From contig CAZZFA010000007.1 of the NCBI GenBank assembly GCA_964653435.1, forward strand, positions 24,661-88,660: a stretch of DNA of 64,000 nucleotides. Direction: 5' to 3'. Positions within the stretch are counted from its first letter, which is position 1. Every line of letters starts with the position of its first letter. The notes beneath the pieces were generated by a model, which was not told the origin of the DNA, did not search any database, and saw only the letters and a program-made list of their open reading frames with translations. This document shows, piece after piece, positions 8,546-18,169 of the stretch. The stretch is from CAZMVY01 sp964653435 (GTDB lineage Bacteria; Planctomycetota; Phycisphaerae; UBA1845; PWPN01). Position numbers and translations under genes: made by a program.

Positions 8546-10399
8546 TTACTCGGATCGTCCCGTCGCCGCAACGAGCGCCTGCACCAGCTCGGGCGGCGGC
8601 GGCGCCCCGAGTCGCCGGCACTTCTTTACGTCCGCCCAGGCGCCGGCGTACTCGCCGACGGAGCAATAGGCCGCGGCGCGGTTGCGATACGCCTCGCCGT
8701 ACTCCGGAGCGAGCCGGATCGCGAGGGTGAAATCTCCGATCGCCCGCGCGTAGTCGCCCTTATTCGCGTAGACATTGCCGCGGTTGTTGTACGCCGCTGC
8801 CAGATCGGGCCGCAGTTCGATCGCGCGGGTCAGGTCCGCGATGGCGCGGTCGTGTTCTCCGGCGATCGCGTACGCCGTGCCGCGGTTGCTGTACGCGGCC
8901 ACGTAGTCCGGCTTGAGCGCGATGGCCCTGTTGAAGTCTTCGATGGCCCGGAGCGTGTCGCCCTCTGCGCCGAAGACGGTCCCGCGGTTGTTATATGCCT
9001 CGGCGTAATCGGGCCGCAGTGCGATCGCCCGGGTGAGATACTCCAGGGCCCGGCGGTAATCGCCCTTGTCCCGCCGCGCGACGCCGAGATTGTTCCAGGC
9101 CGGCCAGGCGCGATCGTTGTGTCGGATCGTATGGCTCCACAGCGTCTCCTCATCGCGGAACGTTTGCGACTGGCGCCACGTGAGAACCGTCAGCATGAGC
9201 AGAATCGCGGTCACGGCGGTGGCGCCGGCGGGCGGGGCCGCACGGGGCCACCGCCGGTACGCGCGTGCGAATATCGCGGTGAACACGCCGGCGATCAGCG
9301 CGATGACTGCGGGCATGGCCGCGTACTGGAGATGGTCGGAGACGAGGGAGTACTGCATGAAACCCATCTCGAACAGGCCGAGCACCGGCGCGAGCATGGC
9401 CACGAAGCATGCCCCCGCGATGAGCGGTCCGCGGCCCCAGCTCCGACGAAAGATCCAGAGCAAGGCGAAGCACGCCGCCAGCAGGGCGAGCGGGACGAAC
9501 GAAACGGCTTTCCCGGCGTCCACGGTCCAGCGGGGATAAACCATCACGAGACGGATGGGCAGGACGATCTTGTAGAGGTAGAACCAGATGATCCAGCCGG
9601 CGGCGGCGATCCGCGAGGCGAGGGGCTCGGGCCGGACGATCCGACCGGCGAGGGCGTGGTATTGGAACCGCAGCGTGAGGAGGCCGAGGACCAGGGCGAT
9701 CCCGAAGAAGGGGATCGCGCGAGCGATGTCGCGTCGCGTGATCCGGCCGCGCCTCCAGATCGCCAGGAGAAGCAGCACGAACGGGAGCATGACCACGGAT
9801 GTTTTTGCGAGCATGGCGGCGGCGGCGGCCAGGAGAGACAGGCCGTAGCAGCGGCGCCGCCCGCCGTCCTCGAAACGGAGCCAGAGCAGGATCGAGAGCA
9901 GGTAGAACATCATGGAGAGGACGTTCTTACGCTCGGTGATCCAGGCGACCGAGGCCACAGTAACCGGGTGGACGGCGAAGATGAGGGCCGCGAGGTACGG
10001 GGCGGGCTCTGGCAGATTCAGGCGGCGGAGCACGCGCCAGAGCAGCACGGCGGCGAGGGCGTGGAGCAAGATGTTGCCCACGTGGTAGGGCATGGGGCGG
10101 TTGCCCCAGATCCGCCATTCGATCCAGAGCATCGTGGACGTGAGCGGGAAGTAATCCGTCGGTTCGGTGGTGAACCAGAACCGGTAGAGGCCGTCGCGTG
10201 CTTTGATCAGCGGGTTGTCCGTGAGAAACGCGGCGTCGTCCCAGACGTAGCCGGCGTGGATGGCGGGGCCGTGCGCGAGGAAGGTTACGGCGACGATCGC
10301 CGCGGGCAGGGCCGCTGCCCAGAAGGCCCGGCGCGCGCGGGAGAAGGTCGCGTCGGACGGCCGGTTGCCGTGATCGTTCCGTCGGCGTCGGACAGACAT
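8546..10399 (-). CDS. TMTC-like membrane glycosyltransferase (GT-C) with TPRs, copy 1
   Basis: First gene of the three-gene minus-strand group, 617 aa. An arginine-rich cytoplasmic N-terminus is followed by a first TM, a loop with WDDAAFLTDNPLIKA at about 46, and HPVTVASVAWITERKN at about 145. About ten hydrophobic segments run to residue 400, then five TPRs to the end. The start MSVRRRRND was chosen because a GGAGG lies eight bases upstream and the family N-terminus follows; 51 in-frame codons further upstream look non-coding. It diverges from the S46 peptidase gene, so the promoters of both lie within about 150 bp. Catalytic role inferred from motifs shared with TMTC/GT-C proteins. Confidence 0.77.
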   Translation of the reverse strand: MSVRRRRNDHGNRPSDATFSRARRAFWAAALPAAIVAVTFLAHGPAIHAGYVWDDAAFLTDNPLIKARDGLYRFWFTTEPTDYFPLTSTMLWIEWRIWGNRPMPYHVGNILLHALAAVLLWRVLRRLNLPEPAPYLAALIFAVHPVTVASVAWITERKNVLSMMFYLLSILLWLRFEDGGRRRCYGLSLLAAAAAMLAKTSVVMLPFVLLLLAIWRRGRITRRDIARAIPFFGIALVLGLLTLRFQYHALAGRIVRPEPLASRIAAAGWIIWFYLYKIVLPIRLVMVYPRWTVDAGKAVSFVPLALLAACFALLWIFRRSWGRGPLIAGACFVAMLAPVLGLFEMGFMQYSLVSDHLQYAAMPAVIALIAGVFTAIFARAYRRWPRAAPPAGATAVTAILLMLTVLTWRQSQTFRDEETLWSHTIRHNDRAWPAWNNLGVARRDKGDYRRALEYLTRAIALRPDYAEAYNNRGTVFGAEGDTLRAIEDFNRAIALKPDYVAAYSNRGTAYAIAGEHDRAIADLTRAIELRPDLAAAYNNRGNVYANKGDYARAIGDFTLAIRLAPEYGEAYRNRAAAYCSVGEYAGAWADVKKCRRLGAPPPPELVQALVAATGRSE

Positions 10400-10553
10400 G
10401 GGTGCGCCTCCGAAGCGACCCGCATCATACCGGATGGGCGGGCGAATGCCATGAGGATCGCTTTGACGGGCGGTCGCGCGGGGCGATAGAGTCTCGGGCG
10501 TGCCGTACCGGGGCCGCGCGGCCTGGAACGGACGGTTTTCCAGGAGAAGCATT

Positions 10554-12599
10554 ATGGCAATGCGACGCGGATGCCTCGTCGTTCTGGCGGCGATTCTGGG
10601 CGCGGCCTGCTCTCTGCGGGCCGACGAGGGAATGTGGCTGCTGACGATGCCGCCGGCCGAGACGCTCCGGTCGAGGTACGGCTTCGAGCCGACCCCCGCG
10701 TGGCTGGAGCATCTGCAGAAGTCGTGCGTGCGGATGTGGGCGTCGGGTTCGCTGGTTTCGGCGGACGGCCTGCTGATGACGAACCACCATGTCGGCGTGG
10801 ATCAATTGCTCAAGCTGAGTACGTCGCAGCGCGACCTTGTGCGGGACGGGTTCTACGCGCGTACGCGTGATGCGGAGTTGCGCTGCCCGGACATGGAGGT
10901 GCAGATTCTCTGGTCGATCGAGGACGTGACGGAGCGGGTGAACGCGGCGGTCCGGCCGGAGATGTCGGCGGGGGCGGCGTTCGAGGCCCGGCGCAAGGCG
11001 ATGACGCGCATCGAACAGGAATCGAAGGACGCCACCGGCCTCGACAGCGAGGTCGTGACCCTCTGGCACGGGGCCCGCTATCACCTGTATCGCTATCGCC
11101 GGTACAGCGATGTCCGCCTGGTGTTCGCGCCGGAGAAGTCGGTGGCTTTTTTCGGCGGCGATACGGACAATTTCGAGTTTCCGCGATTCGATCTCGATTG
11201 CTGCTTCTTCCGCATCTACGAGAACGGCAAGCCGCTGCGGCCGGAGCACTACCTGCGCTGGGGCCGCCGGGGCGCGGCGGAGGGCGAGCTTCTGTTCGTG
11301 CTCGGCCATCCGGGCCGGACGCGGCGGCTGCTGACGGTGGATCACCTGAAGTTTCTGCGCGACGTGGAGATGCCCGCGACACTCGGGCGGCTCTGGCGGC
11401 GGGAGGTGCAGCTTGCCTGTTTCTGCAACCGCGGCGCGGAGAACGGGCGGATCGGCGAGAACGACCTCTTCAGCGTTCAGAACTCGCGCAAGGCCCGTAC
11501 CGGCGTGTACGAGGCGATTCTCGACCCGGAGTTCATGCGGCGCAAGGAGCAGGCCGAATCGAAGCTCCGGACCGCCGCCTCCGCGGAACCGTGGGAGCGG
11601 ATCGGCGAGGCGGAAAAGACGTATCGAACGTTCTTCGGTCGCCACGACATCCTTCGCGAAGGCCGGCCGTTCGACTCGGAGCTCTTCGACATCGCGCAGA
11701 CGCTGGTGCGGCTCGCCGACGAATTGCCGAAGCCCTCGCCGGACCGGCTTCGGGAGTACCGCGATACGGAGCTCGATTCGCTCTATCTGCGGCTGTATTC
11801 GCCGGCGCCGATCTACGAGGCGCTGGAGATCAACGGCGTGGCGAGCGGGCTGTCGCGGATGGCGGAGCAGTTCGGCGCCGACGACCCCGTGGTCGTGAAG
11901 GCGTTCGACGGCCTGCCGCCGCAGGTCCGGGCGGAGAGGCTCGTACGCGGCTGCACGCTGAAGGACATCGAGACCCGCAAACGCTACGTCCGGGAAGGCA
12001 AGAAGGCGATCGACGCTTCCACGGACCCGATGATCCGGCTCGCCGCCGCGCTTGATCCCGAGTACCGCGCGCTGCGCAAGCGCTACGAGGACGAGGTCGA
12101 GGGCGTCGAGCGGGCCAGTTACGCGAAGATCGCGGCGGCGCAGTTCGCGCTCTTCGGCGAGAGCCTCTATCCTGACGCGACGGGCACGCTTCGCATGGCC
12201 TTCGGCTGCGTGCGGGGCTATGAGGACGACGGGCGGGCCATCCCGCCGTTTACGACGTTTGCCGGTCTCTACGACCGCTGGCGCGAACGCGGTCCGCAAC
12301 CGCCCTTTGAGCTGCCGGCGCGGTGGACGGAACGCCGCGACCGTCTCGACCTGAAGACGCCGATCAATTTCGTGCTCACGGCGGACATCATCGGCGGCAA
12401 CAGCGGCAGCCCGGTCGTGAACCGGCAGGGGGAGGTCGTCGGCCTCATCTTTGACGGCAACCTGGAGTCGCTCGTGTGGGACCTCGCGTACGACGACCGT
12501 CGCGGCCGCGCGATCGCCGTGGACATGCGCGCCATTCTCGAGGCGCTTCGCAAGGTCTACGATGCGGGCAAGCTCGCGGATGAGCTGGCCGGCGATTGA
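10554..12599 (+). CDS. S46-family dipeptidyl-peptidase (DPP7/DPP11-like)
   Basis: Exported serine peptidase of 681 aa; S46 enzymes remove dipeptides from oligopeptide N-termini in the periplasm. The chymotrypsin-like triad is visible: TNHHVG near residue 78, GGDTDNFEFPRFD near 203 with the Asp, and IGGNSGSPVVN near 615 with the nucleophile Ser. The helical domain that caps the S46 active site fills the middle, and length fits the family (about 700). An N-terminal signal (VVLAAILGAAC) could be a lipobox or a type I site. AGGAG at 10542-10546 fixes the start. The gene's last 43 bp overlap the end of the convergent GxGYxYP gene. DPP7 versus DPP11 specificity was not decided. Confidence 0.9.
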   Translation: MAMRRGCLVVLAAILGAACSLRADEGMWLLTMPPAETLRSRYGFEPTPAWLEHLQKSCVRMWASGSLVSADGLLMTNHHVGVDQLLKLSTSQRDLVRDGFYARTRDAELRCPDMEVQILWSIEDVTERVNAAVRPEMSAGAAFEARRKAMTRIEQESKDATGLDSEVVTLWHGARYHLYRYRRYSDVRLVFAPEKSVAFFGGDTDNFEFPRFDLDCCFFRIYENGKPLRPEHYLRWGRRGAAEGELLFVLGHPGRTRRLLTVDHLKFLRDVEMPATLGRLWRREVQLACFCNRGAENGRIGENDLFSVQNSRKARTGVYEAILDPEFMRRKEQAESKLRTAASAEPWERIGEAEKTYRTFFGRHDILREGRPFDSELFDIAQTLVRLADELPKPSPDRLREYRDTELDSLYLRLYSPAPIYEALEINGVASGLSRMAEQFGADDPVVVKAFDGLPPQVRAERLVRGCTLKDIETRKRYVREGKKAIDASTDPMIRLAAALDPEYRALRKRYEDEVEGVERASYAKIAAAQFALFGESLYPDATGTLRMAFGCVRGYEDDGRAIPPFTTFAGLYDRWRERGPQPPFELPARWTERRDRLDLKTPINFVLTADIIGGNSGSPVVNRQGEVVGLIFDGNLESLVWDLAYDDRRGRAIAVDMRAILEALRKVYDAGKLADELAGD

Positions 12600-14491
12600 T
12601 GGAGCGGCTGGCCGGAGGCGGCCTTGAGGTTTTCCCTGAGGTAGAGGCGATAGAGTTCGAAGAACGTCGGGGCGTCGAGCAGTTCGACCTTCGGGTCGGC
12701 GGCCTTCAGTCGGGCGTGGACGGCGGTGTACCACTCGGGCGCCTTGAGCACGTTGCGGAACCAGTGGAACGGCAGCGGCCGCCGGCGGATTCGTTCGAGG
12801 ATGATCCGCACGGCGTCGTCGGGTTGCGCGTCCACGTCGTAGTCGGCGCGGATGACGGGCATGTCGCCGTGCAGCAGCGAGAGGGGGATCTTCTGCGGGA
12901 CGATACCGTTGGGGCTGAAGGCGGCGTAGCAGTCGAGGCCGGCACGGTTGAGGCCGGGGGCGTCGCCGTCGATGATGAAGCCGGTGATCGTGAGGCCCCA
13001 TCGCTGATAGTATGGCTTGCAGTGGCGTCCCCAGGCGTCGAGGCCGCCGGGCAGGCCGGAGATGGCCCGCGGCTCCTGGAGCATGCCGGGGTTGAGATAG
13101 CCGGCGCCGTTATCGGCGGCCGCGAAGTAGTCGTTTCTCGTGGCCGTCCGCCGCATGTAGTCGAGGGCCATCGGCGCGCGGCGCTCGATCACGGGGCTGA
13201 CGCACCACATCATCGGCACCTTGCCGCGGTCGGGGCGGTCCCAGATGTGCGGTACGAGCTGATAGAGCCAGGCCGCCGAGTCGTAGTCGCCCACGTAGAA
13301 GATCACGAACTGCCGGCCGTCCAGGTTGACCCGGTTGTCGGGCGTGAGGTAGCCGCGCCGCTTCAGGTCCGCCGCCGTGACCCATCGCTGGGGGTAGGAT
13401 TTCCGGAGCGGGAAGTGCATCCAGAAGGAGGCATTCGCCATCGCTCCGTATTCGATGGCGTCGCCGTCGACGAAGGCGTTGTACGCGCTGACGGTCCGGA
13501 CGAAGTCCCATTCCGTCGCGACGCCTCCGTGGCGGCCGCCGGCGCCGGGGTGATCGGTGTACTTGAAGACCCACGGGGTGAATCCGCCGATGTGGATCAT
13601 GCGATCCTTGCCGCCGTGGTCGTAGGCGCTGCGAAGGAGCGCCTGGAGCGTTCGCAGGTCCGCGCCCCGGGGTTGGTGCGGGTCATCGACGGGGGCTTCG
13701 TCGCCCCAGTTGCTCAGATCGAAGAAAAAGCCCCGCTTCGCCACGAAGAAGTCGTGATTGGTCAGCGTGTGGTGATTCGGCCATGCCGCAGTGGGATTCT
13801 TCTGCCAGGCGGCATCGAGGTAATAACCGGCGAATCCCGCATCGACCCTGCCGGTGTCGATGTAGTTGATCTTCAGCCACATGTAGGCGTCGCATTTCGC
13901 GCTGCCGGTCGAGGGGACGTCCGTGCCGGGAATCGTCCCGCGTCCGGTGAACATCGCCGATCCGTCGGCGTTCAGGAGGCGGCGAAGGACCGGCAGCTTC
14001 GGGCCGCCGGTGACGAGCTTCGTGTAGAGGCTCTCCGGCGAGGGATCGTAGCGGATCGCGATGCCGTCCTCGGCGCCGGCGATGGTGGAGGCAAGGTTGC
14101 TCGTGGCAGGTACGGCCGGGTCGTAGACGACGGCCCCCTTGATCCGCGAACGATACTCGTTGACAAGGGCTACGATGTCCGGGATGCGTTTCGTCTGTCG
14201 GCCCGCGAGCCACTGGCCGGGCTCGGCCATCCGGTCCCACCAGTAGTCATCCACGTTTCTGCCGCGAACGTTGACGAAGCGGACGTACAGGCGCGCCCCG
14301 GTGCGGTTCACGTTTCCCTGGAGGGTGGCCACGGCGTGGGCGTGATCCCAGGCGGCGGCGACCTGGCGGGGGTTCTTCGGATCGAATTGCAGTGCGTAGG
14401 TGAGGTCGAAGACGCCGATCGGCGGCCCGGCGACGGCCGTAGAGGCCAGGCCGCATAGTATCACCGCCGCGAGATGCCTCACCCGTGGCAA
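12557..14491 (-). CDS. Secreted GxGYxYP-family putative glycoside hydrolase
   Basis: Exported protein of about 644 aa, starting with a hydrophobic signal (HLAAVILCGLASTAVA). The body matches the GxGYxYP family, a putative glycosidase family often found near polysaccharide genes in Bacteroidetes and planctomycetes. The signature is partly degenerate here, GAGYLNP in place of GxGYxYP. Aromatic-rich motifs (GDYDSAAWLYQLVPHIW, GGFTPWVFKYTDH) fit a carbohydrate-binding barrel. The start is uncertain: TTG at 14491 and GTG at 14482 both give a sensible signal peptide, while the only ATG (14647) adds 52 residues that look non-coding. No Shine-Dalgarno decides it. The substrate is unknown. Confidence 0.8.
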   Translation of the reverse strand: MPRVRHLAAVILCGLASTAVAGPPIGVFDLTYALQFDPKNPRQVAAAWDHAHAVATLQGNVNRTGARLYVRFVNVRGRNVDDYWWDRMAEPGQWLAGRQTKRIPDIVALVNEYRSRIKGAVVYDPAVPATSNLASTIAGAEDGIAIRYDPSPESLYTKLVTGGPKLPVLRRLLNADGSAMFTGRGTIPGTDVPSTGSAKCDAYMWLKINYIDTGRVDAGFAGYYLDAAWQKNPTAAWPNHHTLTNHDFFVAKRGFFFDLSNWGDEAPVDDPHQPRGADLRTLQALLRSAYDHGGKDRMIHIGGFTPWVFKYTDHPGAGGRHGGVATEWDFVRTVSAYNAFVDGDAIEYGAMANASFWMHFPLRKSYPQRWVTAADLKRRGYLTPDNRVNLDGRQFVIFYVGDYDSAAWLYQLVPHIWDRPDRGKVPMMWCVSPVIERRAPMALDYMRRTATRNDYFAAADNGAGYLNPGMLQEPRAISGLPGGLDAWGRHCKPYYQRWGLTITGFIIDGDAPGLNRAGLDCYAAFSPNGIVPQKIPLSLLHGDMPVIRADYDVDAQPDDAVRIILERIRRRPLPFHWFRNVLKAPEWYTAVHARLKAADPKVELLDAPTFFELYRLYLRENLKAASGQPLHQSPASSSASLPAS

Positions 14492-14894
14492 GACAGAAAA
14501 GCGAGCGGGTGCCGCGCGGGTCTCGCCTGCCGCCCGCCGGGCAGGCCGGTGTCTCGCCGGCCGAGGGAAGCGTGCAGGATGCCCGCCTGGCGCAGAGGTT
14601 TGGCGGAGACGCGGGGACGGGGCGGAGTGAACCGACACGGCGAGCATGCTCGGCGTACCTCACGATCGTTCTTTGCAATCGCACCGGTGTGCGTTGCGGC
14701 CACGCAGGCGACCTGCGTCGGAGGTCCCGGCGGCCGCCGCCGCACGCCGGACAGGATAGATGGCCGGCGGCGTCGTGACAATCGCACGGGGACGGGTTCC
14801 TTAAGGAGAGCGCGGCAACAGCCGATGATGGGATACTCAGCTTGCCGGGTGGGGTTGGTCATGCACGTCGTTTCCGGTACACAGGGAGTGCGAC

Positions 14895-16301
14895 ATGAGA
14901 CGGTTCTTCCTCAGCGTGGTCGGTGTGGCGTCGGCGCTGGTCGTGGGTGCTTCGTTATTCGGGGCCGGGTGCGACTCTCCGCCGCTGCCCCCGCCGCCGG
15001 ACGGACACCAGTATCTGATCCGGCTCGGCGCGCCCGTTGCGCTGGGGCCGGATCAGGTGACACAAGCGCACGATCAGATGGCGGCACAGCAACTCGGCTT
15101 TGCCGTGGGCGAGGTAAGCGCCCGTATCGGGGATGAAAACGATCAGGCGAGCGCCTGGTACGATGCGTGGCTCGAACTGCTCAAGCACGCCCTGGCGGAC
15201 TCCGTGCACTGCTATCCCGTGACATATCTGGCGCGAAATGCAGCGGGGGAGCGGGTTCCGCAGACGGGCATGCTTTACGTTCCGAAGAGGAGGATCTTCG
15301 ATCCGAGGCCGTATCCGGTGTCGCTCATCGCCTATCCGCACGGGACGGAACTGCGGCGCGACCGGGTGCCCTCCAACAACGACGGCGACGAGTGGGTGTT
15401 CGGCGCGGCGGCGGCGCTGTTCGCGGGGTATGCGGTGGCGATGCCGGACCTGCCGGGGATGGGCGGCGATACGAGCACGTATCATCCCTACTGCCACGCG
15501 GAGTCGCTGGCCTATTCCGTGGCGGACATGATCCGCGCCGTGCAGGAGGGGTTCGGCTGGGAGCTGAGCCAGGAGTATTCGTGGGACGGCCGGCTCTATA
15601 TCCTCGGCTACTCGGAGGGCGGATACGCGGCGATGGCCACCGTCAGGGAACTTCAGCTCCGCGCGGAACAGTACGACGGGCTGAAGATCACGGGTTCGGC
15701 GTGCATGGCCCCGCCGGTCGATCTGACGGGCGCGATGCGGCAGATGATGATCGATCCGGACCGGCGGTTCAGCCGCCCGTTCTTTCTGCCGTACATCCTT
15801 CTGGGCTACCACGGAGTGTACGCGACCCGGGCGTTCGATCCGGACGTGTCGATCCGCCCGATCCTGATGCCGGACCTGCTCACGTGGATGGACGGTCAGT
15901 TGGGTGGCAGCGACGTGGACGTGCTGATTGAGCAGCGGATGGGCGTGGGCGCGGGCGAGGTCGTTCCGCGCGACATGCTGGCACCGGACTGGGTGACCGG
16001 TCAGCTCGATGACGACGTGTACGAGACGAGCGAGGTGGGCAGAATCCTCGCGGCGAACAACCTGTGGTCGGGCTGGCGACCCGACCGGCCGATGCTGCTG
16101 ATGCACTCGCCGGACGACGACTGCGTTCCGTACGCCAACTCCGAGACGACATACAACGCGTTTGCGGCCGCCGGCGCGGGCGATCTCGTCCGGTTTTACG
16201 CGATCGGGAACCCCGGGCAGGGGATCAACCACGTGGCGGGGGCCGTGATCGGCATCCCGTCGGCGATCATGTGGTTCAGAAACGAGTGCCCGAAGGACTG
16301 A
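14895..16301 (+). CDS. Alpha/beta-hydrolase lipoprotein
   Basis: Envelope esterase/lipase-like protein of 468 aa. A lipobox ends at Cys26 (LFGAGC), followed by a proline-rich linker. The fold is shown by the nucleophile elbow GYSEGG (about residue 238), the oxyanion region YPHGTE, the acid in MHSPDDDCVPYAN, and the His in GINHVAG near the C-terminus, together a full Ser-Asp-His triad. The layout resembles secreted lipases of the LIP/triacylglycerol type that act on esters or acylated glycans. GGGAG lies just before the ATG. It stands alone between the GxGYxYP gene (divergent) and the PfpI gene (convergent). Substrate not predictable. Confidence 0.83.
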   Translation: MRRFFLSVVGVASALVVGASLFGAGCDSPPLPPPPDGHQYLIRLGAPVALGPDQVTQAHDQMAAQQLGFAVGEVSARIGDENDQASAWYDAWLELLKHALADSVHCYPVTYLARNAAGERVPQTGMLYVPKRRIFDPRPYPVSLIAYPHGTELRRDRVPSNNDGDEWVFGAAAALFAGYAVAMPDLPGMGGDTSTYHPYCHAESLAYSVADMIRAVQEGFGWELSQEYSWDGRLYILGYSEGGYAAMATVRELQLRAEQYDGLKITGSACMAPPVDLTGAMRQMMIDPDRRFSRPFFLPYILLGYHGVYATRAFDPDVSIRPILMPDLLTWMDGQLGGSDVDVLIEQRMGVGAGEVVPRDMLAPDWVTGQLDDDVYETSEVGRILAANNLWSGWRPDRPMLLMHSPDDDCVPYANSETTYNAFAAAGAGDLVRFYAIGNPGQGINHVAGAVIGIPSAIMWFRNECPKD

Positions 16302-16337
16302 GCGGGCCGGCGGCGACGTCCCGCGGGCCGCGCGTCG

Positions 16338-16862
16338 CTATCGACTCAGCGCGTTGATGATCTCGCGGCAGAATGCCGGCAGGTCCGTCGGCACGCGCGA
16401 GGTGATCAGATTGCCGTCCACAACGACTTCCTCGTCCACATACCTCGCGCCGGCGTTGACCACGTCATCCGTGATCGCGTGGTAACAGGTCAGTTTGCGG
16501 CCCTGGATGAGCTTCGGGTGCGAGGCGAGCATCCAGGCGCCGTGGCAGATGGCGGCCACGAGCTTCCCGGCCGCAAGGGCGTCCCCCACGATCTTCTTCA
16601 TGGCGGGGCAGCGCCGCATGTGATCCGGGGCGTATCCGCCCGGGATAATCACGGCATCCACGCTGTTGCCGCGGATGCTCTCGGCGGCGCGGTCGGCTTT
16701 GGCCGGGTAGCCGTGTTTGCTCTCATATACCTTGCCCGCCTCCGGGCCGACGATCATCACCTCCGCGCCCTCCTCACGGAAACGAAGCACCGGGTACCAC
16801 AATTCGAGGTCTTCGTACTGCGACTCGACGAGCACCGCGATCCGTCTGCCTCTGAGTTTCAT
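16338..16862 (-). CDS. DJ-1/PfpI family protein (YhbO/YajL-like)
   Basis: Cytoplasmic protein of 174 aa, full length for the PfpI group. The nucleophile elbow AICHGAW holds the conserved Cys-His pair (about residue 105), and the partner Glu is in ESQYEDLELWYP near residue 18. Family members have been described as intracellular peptidases, glyoxalases or protein deglycases that respond to stress; which one applies cannot be told. It is divergent from nuoA with a 244-bp spacer that carries the likely nuo promoter on the opposite strand. Confidence 0.88.
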   Translation of the reverse strand: MKLRGRRIAVLVESQYEDLELWYPVLRFREEGAEVMIVGPEAGKVYESKHGYPAKADRAAESIRGNSVDAVIIPGGYAPDHMRRCPAMKKIVGDALAAGKLVAAICHGAWMLASHPKLIQGRKLTCYHAITDDVVNAGARYVDEEVVVDGNLITSRVPTDLPAFCREIINALSR

Positions 16863-17026
16863 GGGTTATCGCTCCTGCCGGTCAAAACAACTCCAACGCC
16901 TGTCGTACGGATGATATACCAGGCCGAAGGCGGCGGACAACCGGCCCGCGCGGAGATCGCCGCGCGGGTGTTCGCGGGGGGGCGGGAAGTCTGCCCGAAG
17001 CGGTGTCACGGGGCCGCGTGTGTTTC

Positions 17027-17054
17027 TTGCTAGACGGCGCGAGTCGCCTAGAAT
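17027..17054 (+). promoter_or_regulatory. Probable sigma70-type promoter of the nuo operon
   Basis: TTGCTA and TAGAAT are separated by 16 bases and end about 52 bp before the nuoA start codon. It is the only good match in the spacer between the divergent PfpI gene and nuoA. Confidence 0.45.
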
Positions 17055-17106
17055 AGTCGGCACGGGCGGACGGGCCGCCCGGGGTATGCGTAACGGGTGA
17101 GAGCGA

Positions 17107-17550
17107 ATGATCGACCCGGTACATCCGCCTGAAGCCTCCGCCTGGCCGCCGTTTGCGCCGGTGCTGATTCTGATCCTGCTCGTGGCGACGTTGGCGGGCG
17201 TGATCATGATCCTGGCGCACGTCATCGGCCCCAGGCGGCACGGCCCCGTCAAGGATGCTACGTATGAATCGGCGATGCCCGTGATTGCGGACGCGCGGCG
17301 GCGATTCCATGTGAAGTTCTACATCGTGGCGATGTTGTTCCTGCTGTTCGATGTGGAGGTCGTGTTTCTGTGGCCGTGGGCGCTGCTTCTGCGTGATACG
17401 GCATCATCGCAGCCCGGAGGCGTCGGCCGGCGGATCCTCGACGACGGGTTCGGAAGTGGGTTCTTTCTGGGCGAGATGGCGATCTTCGCGGCCATCCTCC
17501 TGGTGGGGTATGCGTACGCCTGGCGGAAGGGCGTATTCAAATGGAACTGA
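17107..17550 (+). CDS. nuoA: NADH-quinone oxidoreductase subunit A
   Basis: Membrane subunit of complex I (147 aa) with three TM helices at about 17-40, 78-98 and 118-138. The second carries the conserved FDVEVVFLWPWA segment, and the quinone-site loop is YESAMPV instead of the more common YESG. First gene of the operon; nuoB begins 13 bp after its stop. Only a weak purine-rich stretch precedes the ATG. The 20-residue extension before helix 3 (SSQPGGVGRRILDDGFGSG) is slightly long for the family. Confidence 0.95.
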   Translation: MIDPVHPPEASAWPPFAPVLILILLVATLAGVIMILAHVIGPRRHGPVKDATYESAMPVIADARRRFHVKFYIVAMLFLLFDVEVVFLWPWALLLRDTASSQPGGVGRRILDDGFGSGFFLGEMAIFAAILLVGYAYAWRKGVFKWN

Positions 17551-17563
17551 GAGGCGAAGGCTG

Positions 17564-18169
17564 ATGGCTGCCGGAAAACCCGGGCATTCCGCTCACGCAA
17601 GCGGCCCCGACGACGTGTTGACCACGCGGCTGGACTATCTCGTCGGGTGGATCCGCCGGTATACGGTCAACTGGAGTCGCAGGAACTCGCTGTGGCCGAT
17701 GCCGTTCGCGACGGCATGTTGCGGGATCGAGTTGATGGCCATGGCGGCGAGCCGGTATGACGTGGCCCGGTTCGGGGCGGAGGTGATGCGGTTCAGTCCG
17801 CGGCAGTGCGACCTGCTGATCGTCGCGGGGCGTGTGGCGATCAAGATGATGCCGGCGTTGCAGCGGATCTACGAGCAGATGTGCGAGCCGAAGTGGGTCA
17901 TCAGCATGGGGGCATGCGCGAGTACCGGCGGCGTGTTCGACACGTATGCGGTGGTGCAGGGCGTGGACCAGTTCATGCCGGTGGACGTGTACGTGCCCGG
18001 CTGCCCCCCGCGGCCCGAGACGCTGATCGAAGGCGTCATGGCGATCCAGCGCATCATCGACGACGAGGGGGTCAAGACCAGCGCGGAGCGAGGCAGGGGG
18101 CTGGGCATTGTGATCGACCCGCCGCCGGGGTATTACCCGATCGGGGTGCGGGGGAAGGCGACGAAGTGA
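17564..18169 (+). CDS. nuoB: NADH-quinone oxidoreductase subunit B
   Basis: Peripheral-arm subunit (201 aa) that binds the last cluster N2, which reduces quinone. The four Cys ligands are visible in ATACCGIE (adjacent Cys pair), GACASTGG and PGCPPRPE. A GAGGCGAAGG stretch precedes the ATG, which is 13 bp after nuoA. The stop codon is part of a GTGA overlap with nuoC, a sign of translational coupling. Confidence 0.96.
   Translation: MAAGKPGHSAHASGPDDVLTTRLDYLVGWIRRYTVNWSRRNSLWPMPFATACCGIELMAMAASRYDVARFGAEVMRFSPRQCDLLIVAGRVAIKMMPALQRIYEQMCEPKWVISMGACASTGGVFDTYAVVQGVDQFMPVDVYVPGCPPRPETLIEGVMAIQRIIDDEGVKTSAERGRGLGIVIDPPPGYYPIGVRGKATK

Noticed and set aside
8297..10489. Open frame of 730 codons on the plus strand
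   Set aside because: Antisense to two TPR glycosyltransferase-like genes; no domain, low-complexity Arg/Gly/Glu/Asp composition.
10425..13001. Open frame of 858 codons on the minus strand
   Set aside because: Antisense to the S46 peptidase gene, which has a full catalytic triad and a good ribosome binding site.
14895..16301. PHB depolymerase or peptidase S9 assignment for the hydrolase
   Set aside because: Only the general alpha/beta-hydrolase triad is visible; no propeller domain or PHB-specific motif.
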